This document shows positions 58,243 to 64,000 of a stretch of 64,000 bases of DNA, one piece after another. The position numbers were made by a program, and so were the translations under genes. The stretch's first letter is position 1, and every line of letters starts with the position of its first letter. The stretch comes from Streptomyces sp. NBC_01335 (GTDB taxonomy: Bacteria > Actinomycetota > Actinomycetes > Streptomycetales > Streptomycetaceae): assembly GCF_035953295.1 (NCBI RefSeq), contig NZ_CP108371.1:42934-106933 (forward strand). Reading direction: 5' to 3'. The notes beneath the pieces were generated by a model. The model was not told where the DNA came from and made no database searches. It saw only the letters and a program-made list of their open reading frames with translations.

Positions 58243-59538
58243 ATGGACGGTACGGAAAACGAGGGCGTTCCGGCGAAGGCCTACGCGGGAGCGCTGCGGG
58301 AGGCCGTGGCCGGATACCTCGCCGCGGGCGGCACGCAGCGAGCGATCGCCGACGCCGTTCCCGTCGCTTACTCCACGGTGTCCCGGTACCTCAGCGGCGA
58401 CCGCATCCTGAACGCCGCGGACTTGCCGAAGCTCCGGTCGTTCCTGGCCGAGCAGGGCCACCCCATGGACGATCAGGCGTACGGCAGGCTGGAGAACTTG
58501 TGCCGGGCGGCACACGCCGCCAGCGGCTCACCGGCCACGCAGCTCGCCCAGATCCAGATCGACCTCGCGCGCCTCACCGAGGAGCACAGCAAGGCATTGA
58601 CCGAGCTGGGAGACCAGGCGGCCCGACTGACCGAGCTGGAGGACCAGGCGGCCCGTCTCGCCGAGCTGGAGGACCAGGGGGCCCGTCTCAGCGGCCAACT
58701 GGAACAAGCCCTCGACCGGATCGAGAAGCAGAACAGAAAACTGCAACACGCCCAGGACTACACCCGACAGATCGAGGCCGAACTCGCCGACCAGCAGGAG
58801 CAGGCCCGCCTACTGCGCGGGGAGGTCGACGTCCTGCGCGAGCAGAACCGCCGGCTCATCGAGGAACAGGTTCCCGCGGTGTCAACGCAGGTCAGCTCCG
58901 ACGAGCCGGCCCTTGCCACAGGGCTCCGGGGAAGCCCGACTGCCGGGCAGGACGGGAGCCTCCACGAAGCCGGACCCGCCCAGGGCTCTCTCGACGACAC
59001 GGACTTCTACGCGCAGCTCCTCGAAGGGCTCGCCGTCCGGCAGCACGAGATGCGCCAGAATCCTGAACGCTGGACCCAGAATCTCGGCGGCATCCGGCCA
59101 CCGACCCCCCACCCACCGAGCCCCGCCTCTTGGGACCCTGTTCCGCCCGACCCCCCACGAGGGCCGGCGAACCCGCCGCTCGTACTGGCGGCGGGTCCGC
59201 CGCTCGTGCGCCGCTACTTCTGCATACTGCTGATGACCTACCTCAGCTGGGTGCTCTGGCTGACGTTCATGGTCGCTCTGCAGGCCGACCCCGGCCCCAG
59301 CATCGTCGTGATGGCCCTGACCGCAGTGATCGCCTTCGTCGCCCCAATTATCGGTATGAGACTGCTCACGGGATTTCCAGGACAGGACGGCGAGCCGGTG
59401 GAGGACGATCTGCGTTCCCTGCTCGTGCTTCAGGCCATCACCTTCGTCGGATGGTGCGCCTCGCTCATGGATCCCTTCTTCACCTTCGTGAGAGCGGACG
59501 CGCTCGCCACGTGGATCGCCCACGGGATCCTGCTGTAG
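58243..59538 (+). CDS. HTH - coiled-coil - membrane protein
   Basis: The 431-residue protein has an N-terminal HTH (GTQRAIADAVPVAYSTVSRYLSG, about 30-52) and a coiled coil (about 100-210) containing three tandem ten-to-eleven-residue repeats of the type ELEDQAARL. A Pro-rich hinge (about 285-315) and three or four C-terminal transmembrane helices (about 325-431) follow. This layout, DNA-binding head on a membrane anchor, recurs in Streptomyces but has no assigned role. Start ATG follows GGGGGAGCGG. A 19-bp hairpin terminates it. Confidence 0.75.
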   Translation: MDGTENEGVPAKAYAGALREAVAGYLAAGGTQRAIADAVPVAYSTVSRYLSGDRILNAADLPKLRSFLAEQGHPMDDQAYGRLENLCRAAHAASGSPATQLAQIQIDLARLTEEHSKALTELGDQAARLTELEDQAARLAELEDQGARLSGQLEQALDRIEKQNRKLQHAQDYTRQIEAELADQQEQARLLRGEVDVLREQNRRLIEEQVPAVSTQVSSDEPALATGLRGSPTAGQDGSLHEAGPAQGSLDDTDFYAQLLEGLAVRQHEMRQNPERWTQNLGGIRPPTPHPPSPASWDPVPPDPPRGPANPPLVLAAGPPLVRRYFCILLMTYLSWVLWLTFMVALQADPGPSIVVMALTAVIAFVAPIIGMRLLTGFPGQDGEPVEDDLRSLLVLQAITFVGWCASLMDPFFTFVRADALATWIAHGILL

Positions 59539-59558
59539 ACCGACGCTCACCCGTCACC

Positions 59559-59603
59559 CAGAAGGGGCCCCGAGGCGCTCAAATCGCCTCGGGGCCCCTT
59601 CTG
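59559..59603. terminator. CTCAAAT-loop hairpin, copy 3
   Basis: Perfect 19-bp arms (59559-59577 and 59585-59603) with loop CTCAAAT lie 20 bases after the stop at 59538. Same stem core and loop as at 55173 and 55853. Confidence 0.8.
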
Positions 59604-59716
59604 CGTTCCCGACCACCGTACCGCCCGCTACCGGCCCCGCAGGCGCCGTTCGACCGTACGGACCTCGTCCGGGTAGGCAGCCCGCAGAGCGGCCTCCACG
59701 GTGTCCCGCTTGCCTG

Positions 59717-59917
59717 GTGTCGCAGTGTGCTGCCACGGCCCGCGACCGGCCGGTTGTCCAGCTCTCGCGAATCCGCTCCACGCCCTGTCAGGACCCGCTC
59801 CGCAGAGGGGCGGAACGGATTTTCGCGAGATGTTGAATGACCGGCGGCCAGCGCGGACTGTGGGTCCCGCGCTCGTCCAGTGGCCAACCCTGCACGGCTC
59901 CGGGACGGCGTCACCCT
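59717..59917 (+). repeat. Duplicated leader (copy 2)
   Basis: About 200 bases closely match 46290-46490, each followed about 36 bases later by a paralogous small membrane protein gene. The copy contains an imperfect stem: GCGAATCCGCTCC against GGAACGGATTTTCGC. No other feature is seen between 59604 and 59953. Confidence 0.75.
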
Positions 59918-59953
59918 CACCTACATACGCGCCACCAATGAGAGGAACTCGCC

Positions 59954-60208
59954 ATGTTCACCACCCCCCAGCTCCCGCAGCCGGCCGCTCCCACCCCGCC
60001 GGCCCCGGCCGCCGCCGTGCTCCCGCCGTGGGCCATGGTCGTCCTGGTCTGCCTCTGCGTCGCGGTTGGCGTGATGGCGTGCGCGTTCGCCGGGTTCGTC
60101 GTCTTGGTCCGCCCCGGTGCCTCGGGCCCGATCAACACGGTGCTTGGCGAGGGTGGCCTCGTCGTCGCCGTGGCCGCCTTGGCCGTCGCCTGCCACAAGC
60201 AGCAGTGA
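59954..60208 (+). CDS. Small two-helix membrane protein, paralogue 2
   Basis: The 84-residue protein has a Pro/Ala head (QLPQPAAPTPPAPAAAV), helix 1 (about 27-48), loop VRPGASGPINT, helix 2 and a short basic end. It is clearly homologous to 46527-46865. ATG follows GAGAGGAAC. Its 3' end is overlapped by the minus-strand gene. Confidence 0.65.
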   Translation: MFTTPQLPQPAAPTPPAPAAAVLPPWAMVVLVCLCVAVGVMACAFAGFVVLVRPGASGPINTVLGEGGLVVAVAALAVACHKQQ

Positions 60209-60542
60209 CCCGGCAGAGCGCAGCTCGCCCGGCCGCTGCGGGTTCCGGAGCCCCGGCGGGGGTGGGCGAAGAGCGGCAGATCCCGACGGCCGGCCCGGTC
60301 GCGTTCTCCGGAGGGGGAAGCGGCCGGGCCGGTGGTTGGGGGTGGAAGCCGGAGCGGTCAGTGGCCGCAGCCGGGCTTGGGGTAGTCGCGTATGCGGCGA
60401 GGACGGCCGCGGCGCTCAGGGCGGCGTCCAGGGGCGCGGCGGCGGAGGGGTGACGGTGCGCCAGGTAGATGACGCCGCCCAGGAACATGACGACCACGAG
60501 CGCGGTGAGGAAGGCGAGAAGGGCCAGGAGGCGGTGGGACAC
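60132..60542 (-). CDS. Small membrane protein, minus-strand relative
   Basis: GTG 60542 follows GGAAGG at good spacing. The first 55 residues (LLALLAFLTALVVVMFLGGV ... HPSAAAPLDAALSAAAVLAAY) share the two-helix layout and the 'P..A.PL/IN' turn of the paralogues on the other strand. The long Pro/Arg-rich C-terminus overlaps the opposite gene and may simply be readthrough to the next stop, so the true 3' end is uncertain in function though fixed by the stop. Confidence 0.5.
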   Translation of the reverse strand: MSHRLLALLAFLTALVVVMFLGGVIYLAHRHPSAAAPLDAALSAAAVLAAYATTPSPAAATDRSGFHPQPPARPLPPPENATGPAVGICRSSPTPAGAPEPAAAGRAALCRVTAACGRRRPRRPRRRRGHPRQAPC

Positions 60543-61072
60543 GGTGAATCCTTCCGGGTGAGAGTGGAGCGCGAGGTGCGCTCCACCCCTTCGTTGGCGG
60601 GGCGGGCGGTGGGCAGGACCGCCGGAGCGACCATGCCGCCGCCGTAGAAGGCGACAGCCCCGACCACCGGACAGAGCCGGACGGCAAGACCTGGCGGCCG
60701 GCGGGGCGTCGGGAAACGCGGGCGCCGCTGCGCGGGTCTCTCTCCTGGCCCGTGGTGGAGCGCGCCAGCCAGAGGCGGTCGGGCCGTCCGCCCAGCTGCC
60801 GCAGGTCGTGCCATGGGCGCTGCCGCAGGTGTTGCCGTGGGGTTGCTGCCATGGTTGCTGACCTGGACGGACTCCCGGGAACCCCTGGTATCGGTGTGGC
60901 AGCACCCATGGCAGCTGGTTCGGACAGGGGTTGCGCGGCTTGCCCCCGCCGGTCGCATTGTGCTGCCTGCCCCGCTGGCACCTGCCCGACCGGCCACCTG
61001 CTGGCCGATCGTGCGGGGTCCTCCGCCATCGTCACGGTGGGGCGCAGCAGCCGACGACCGAGGAGACCCACC
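60543..61072. other. Intergenic region with duplicated leader
   Basis: No gene is supported. From 60927 to 61072 the sequence is a copy of 62372-62513, with shared blocks GGGGTTGCGCGGCTTGCC, GCATTGTGCTGCCTGCCCCG and GTGCGGGGTCCTCCGCCATC, and each copy leads into a paralogous gene. 60796-60845 contains a short tandem repeat CTGCCGCAGGT. Confidence 0.65.
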
Positions 61073-61354
61073 GTGACCACCGTCCAGCAGCCGACCACCG
61101 CCCCCGCCCTGATGCCGGTCCCGCCCACGGCCCCCACCGCCCCCGCCCCTGCGGCCCCTCCCTCGACCATGCCGTCGTGGATGGCCCCCGCCGTCCTCGC
61201 CGTCGCCCTGGTGCTGCTGCTCCTGACGGCCGTCGTCGCCGCTGTCGTCGTGCACATCTGGCCCGGGGCCCTGGTGCCGGTGAACGTGATCGGCACCGTC
61301 TGCGGGACGGCGGGCTCCCTCGCCACGGTGGCCGCCCTGGCCCGGCGACCGTGA
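61073..61354 (+). CDS. Small two-helix membrane protein, paralogue 3
   Basis: GTG follows GAGGAGACCCACC. The 93-residue protein has a Pro/Ala/Thr head, helix 1 (about 38-60), loop WPGALVPVNV and helix 2. Closest to paralogue 4 at 62514, including the leader. Confidence 0.65.
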   Translation: MTTVQQPTTAPALMPVPPTAPTAPAPAAPPSTMPSWMAPAVLAVALVLLLLTAVVAAVVVHIWPGALVPVNVIGTVCGTAGSLATVAALARRP

Positions 61355-61418
61355 CCGAATCCCGCGCTCTTCTGAACTTCCGCCCAACTCGCCCTGGATT
61401 ACTGGCTATTGTTCCTAT

Positions 61419-62231
61419 ATGCATCCATTTATTGCGATTGAGATTGATGGTGTGCTGTCTCCGTACGGCGGCCCGGTGCCTGCCGGGTACGCCGTGCACG
61501 CGGCGGAGTCGGCGGCGTGGCGGGCGTGGGCGGCGATGGTCTACCCCCGCCAGGCCCCCCTGCGGCTCGCCCTGGACCCCGCGGTCGGCCGGGCCCTCGC
61601 GGAGCTCCCCGCCGACCTGGCGCTCGTCTCCTCCTACACACCCGCCGAGCTGGCACCCCTGCTCCCCGCCTTCGGGTGGGAGACGCTGCCGCCGCTGGTG
61701 CCGCTGCGGGAGACCGGGTCAGTGCACTACCTGCGGGTGGAGGACCCCGGCCGGTGCCCCGACGCGAAGACCGCTCTGTACTGCCGGTCGGAGGAGATCG
61801 TCTCGTGGGCCCGGACCCACGACCGCCCGGTGGCATGGGTCCGCGCCGGCGCCCACCACCAGGAGCAGCTACGCCGGACCCTCGGCTACCTGTCGGCGGT
61901 CGGGCCGCTCCGCGCGCACCCCGTCGCCCCGGCCACCGGGCTCACCGCCGCCGACCTGGACGCGCTGCGGGAATGGGCGCGGGAGATGTCCCTGCGGCCG
62001 GAGCCGGCCCCGGTGGTGCCGCGCCGGTGCCGGGACTGCGGGGACCGCTCCACCACCGTGCGCGACGGCCGCCGCGCCGACCGCGTCCACGCCCGGTGCG
62101 GGTCGTGCTGCGAGTGCTGGTGCCCGGACCCGTCCGAGGACCGGTTCCAGCCCTGCGGCGACCTCCTGCGCGAGCAGTGCCCCGACTGCCGCTGCTGCCT
62201 CAACTGCGTCGGATGCCACTGCGGCGAATAG
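61419..62231 (+). CDS. HAD-like protein with cysteine-rich tail
   Basis: Residues 1-170 look like a HAD-fold domain: FIAIEIDGVLSPYG corresponds to HAD motif I, LALVSSYTPAELAPLL to motif II and VAWVRAGAH to a late motif. The usual nucleophile Asp of DxDG is Glu (E8), so phosphatase activity is doubtful. Residues 200-270 hold many cysteines (CRDCG, CGSCCECWCPD, CPDCRCCLNCVGCHC), probably several zinc ions. The 5' region is AT-rich. The last about 20 bases of the gene recur at 63332. Confidence 0.65.
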   Translation: MHPFIAIEIDGVLSPYGGPVPAGYAVHAAESAAWRAWAAMVYPRQAPLRLALDPAVGRALAELPADLALVSSYTPAELAPLLPAFGWETLPPLVPLRETGSVHYLRVEDPGRCPDAKTALYCRSEEIVSWARTHDRPVAWVRAGAHHQEQLRRTLGYLSAVGPLRAHPVAPATGLTAADLDALREWAREMSLRPEPAPVVPRRCRDCGDRSTTVRDGRRADRVHARCGSCCECWCPDPSEDRFQPCGDLLREQCPDCRCCLNCVGCHCGE

Positions 62232-62244
62232 AAAAATGGGAATC

Positions 62245-62281
62245 CGGCTGCCCTTGACTCAAAAATGGTGAAGGGCAGCCG
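62245..62281 (+). terminator. Terminator after HAD-like gene
   Basis: Arms CGGCTGCCCTT and AAGGGCAGCCG (11 bp, perfect) with a 15-base loop are followed by GCATTTCTTT. The same tail sequence follows the hairpin at 63368-63403. Confidence 0.75.
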
Positions 62282-62513
62282 CATTTCTTTCGGAGGGCGA
62301 ACGGAGTTCTCTCTGGGCATTCCACAGTTCTTTGCAATGCTGCCGGGTTCCCCTTTTCCCCGGATCGGCGGGGGTTGCGCGGCTTGCCGCCGGTCGCATT
62401 GTGCTGCCTGCCCCGCCACCGGACGGCCCGACCACGAGCCGGCCGTCCGTGCGGGGTCCTCCGCCATCGTCACGGTGGGAGGGGTGCAGCCGATGACTGA
62501 GGAGACCACCGCC

Positions 62514-62834
<321 letters not shown>

Positions 62835-62971
62835 CGGGCCGACGCCTGCGGGGAGGGGCGCTGACGGGTCACCAGATGAGCTGGTGAGCGGTGGAGGTGA
62901 GTACGGGTACTCACGCCGCGTTCATGGTTCCGCCAGGAGCATGTGGATCACAAGATCCTTTGGGGGGAACC

Positions 62972-63307
62972 ATGAACTCTCGCACCCTGCTGCGCCTGAC
63001 CTTCGCCAATCCTGCTTCCGTCGTCTACCTGGGCCTCGTCGGGGCGTCCGTCATGTTCGAGGTGGTGGCCGCACTCGTCTCCGATCCCGGCATCGTCGGG
63101 ATCTGGCCGTTCCTCCTCACCGCACCGTGCTCCCTGCTGGCAGCAGGAGCAGTCGATGCGATCGGCGGCACGCACGCATCCGTCTGGTACCTCGTCGCCG
63201 GGGTGGCCATCAGCGCGCTGGTCCAGTCGTTCGCTCTTGGAGCGCTCGTGGAAACGCTGCGCGGCCGTCTGCGCGCGGCACCCTTCGCGGGCCGGCTGCG
63301 GAGTTGA
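62972..63307 (+). CDS. SCO4225-family membrane protein
   Basis: The 111-residue protein has three hydrophobic helices: RLTFANPASVVYLGLVGASVMFE-type start, IVGIWPFLLTAPCSLLAAG, and VWYLVAGVAISALVQSFALG. The motif 'RLTFxNPAxxVYLGLV...FEV...WPFxLTAP' fits the SCO4225-type membrane proteins of Streptomyces, function unknown. ATG follows GGGGGGAACC. Confidence 0.8.
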   Translation: MNSRTLLRLTFANPASVVYLGLVGASVMFEVVAALVSDPGIVGIWPFLLTAPCSLLAAGAVDAIGGTHASVWYLVAGVAISALVQSFALGALVETLRGRLRAAPFAGRLRS

Positions 63308-63331
63308 AGGAAGCCGTCCCCGGCCCGGACA

Positions 63332-63403
63332 TCAGATGCCACTGCGGCAAATAGAACAGTGTGAATCGGAGATCTCGGGCCAATTTTCCGGTTCGAGATC
63401 TCC
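63332..63403 (+). repeat. Copy of HAD gene 3' end with its own hairpin
   Basis: GATGCCACTGCGGCAAATAG at 63334 copies the last codons and stop of the HAD-like gene (62214-62231). It is followed by a hairpin with arms GGAGATCTCG (63368-63377) and CGAGATCTCC (63394-63403) and the tail GCATTTC, parallel to 62245-62287. The stem sequence differs but the architecture is kept. The bases from 63404 to 63567 hold no gene. Confidence 0.65.
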
Positions 63404-63567
63404 GCATTTCGATCGGGGGCAAAAGGAAATCCCTTCCCTGCTTCGCGTTTCGCCCTGCGATGCCATCCGATGAGTCGAAAAGCATTGATGAGCGGAGTCC
63501 ACTATTTCCCGAGGGTGGTGGTTGGTTCGTGTTTCTACCCGCGCATCAAAAGGCGCTCCGGGTGTAT

Positions 63568-63691
63568 CCGGGGGTGAGGGAGAATCCCAGTCCCTACCCA
63601 GGCAACCGTAGTGATGCAGAGCTATCGAGGGTGGCCAGACCGGGGGTAGAGGAGAATCCCAATCTCTACCCATGGGTGCGTGGTGATGCAG
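63568..63691 (+). repeat. Two 52-bp subterminal direct repeats
   Basis: Copy A (63568-63619) and copy B (63640-63691) share CCGGGGGT, GGAGAATCCCA, CTACCCA and GTGATGCAG at equal spacing. Copy B contains a perfect hairpin with arms GGGTAGAG (63644-63651) and CTCTACCC (63664-63671); copy A has the same hairpin with a bulge. Confidence 0.75.
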
Positions 63692-63760
63692 CGTCAGGGG
63701 GAGGCCGCTCCGGCCGATTGAGGGAGGACCGGCCGCGACCACCCCCTCTCATAGCCAGCC

Positions 63761-64000
63761 GCCCGCGACAGCGGGCCCACCCCACGGCAGGCGAAGCCTG
63801 CTGCGGGGTGGCGCCAGACGAGCCGTCAGAGGAAGGGGCCGGCGCGGAGCGTCGGACCCCTGCCCGGCCACCCAGAAACAGAAACCCCGGATAAACAATT
63901 CCGGAGGAATTGTTTATGGTAATTCCGGAGGAATTACCTAAAAGCCCGTAGGGCTTTTCGTCTTTACGCCCCGTAGGGGCGTGCGTCGTTCCTCCGGGCT
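63761..64000 (+). other. Telomere-like palindrome array
   Basis: Seven successive palindromes are present. P1 63761-63776 (arm GCCCGC); P2 63778-63810 (inner arm GCAGGC, loop GAA); P3 63835-63859 (CGC, loop GGA, GCG with longer imperfect arms); P4 63891-63917 (arm ATAAACAATTCC, loop GGA); P5 63918-63938 (arm GGTAATTCC, loop GGA); P6 63940-63958 (arm AAAAGCCC, loop GTA); P7 63966-63982 (arm ACGCCCC, loop GTA). Six have C-GNA-G trinucleotide loops, the hallmark of Streptomyces telomere hairpins. The last 18 bases are not palindromic by themselves. Confidence 0.75.

Noticed and set aside
63940..63982. P6 and P7 considered as ordinary intrinsic terminators
   Set aside because: P6 does have flanking A/T runs and could terminate transcription, but no gene ends within 600 bases and the hairpins belong to a seven-member series with GNA loops, so a telomere fits better.

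Overview
The window is very GC-rich, with strong third-position GC, GTG/TTG starts and Shine-Dalgarno-led genes. The gene families (WhiB-like and Lsr2-type regulators, a MobF relaxase, Replic_Relax proteins, DUF6233, I36 inhibitors, SCO4225-type membrane protein) point to Streptomyces or a close relative. ParA/ParB, transfer genes, many broken genes and a terminal palindrome array suggest the right-hand part of a linear plasmid or a plasmid-like chromosome end. No rRNA, tRNA or CRISPR array was seen.

Layout. 1-12,100: about twenty small plus-strand genes in one long transfer/accessory cluster. Several stop/start pairs overlap, and GC-rich hairpins fill most of the wider spacers. It encodes small membrane proteins (one PycTM-like), zinc-binding proteins, a Nudix hydrolase, a diguanylate-cyclase-like GGDEF protein, an ASCH protein, a WhiB-like and an Lsr2-like regulator, an HNH nuclease and a lipoprotein. 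A bidirectional terminator separates it from minus-strand parAB. 14,400-20,600: a RelE-like small protein, a MobF relaxase, a 12-bp repeat array, a Replic_Relax protein and a HEAT-repeat protein. 21,300-29,900: secreted proteins (I36 inhibitor, HNH nuclease, lamin-tail protein), a sigma-like regulator with a partner, a probable ESX toxin-immunity pair and DUF6233.

30,000-34,100 is a partly decayed second copy of the relaxase/Replic_Relax module. A truncated HNH gene is fused to a relaxase 3' fragment, followed by a dense GGTGCGC repeat field and an intact second Replic_Relax gene. 34,500-46,000 holds an F420-type oxidoreductase, a HEPN-like protein, an HTH protein, a helicase operon with an AT-rich palindromic operator, and a divergent pair encoding a nuclease-ATPase (DUF2075-like) and a DUF3883 nuclease-like protein. 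This pair is the best candidate here for an uncharacterised defence module. 46,300-51,000 is largely a graveyard of duplicated fragments and IS remnants around a few intact genes. 52,300-54,200 is an SMC/Rad50-like ATPase.

54,200-63,300 carries HTH and membrane proteins, repeated hairpins with an identical loop, and five copies of a small two-helix membrane protein, four of them with duplicated leaders. The final 240 bases hold seven successive palindromes, six with GNA trinucleotide loops, as expected of a Streptomyces-type telomere but with an unfamiliar AT-containing sequence. No Tap/Tpg-type telomere protein was recognised in the window.
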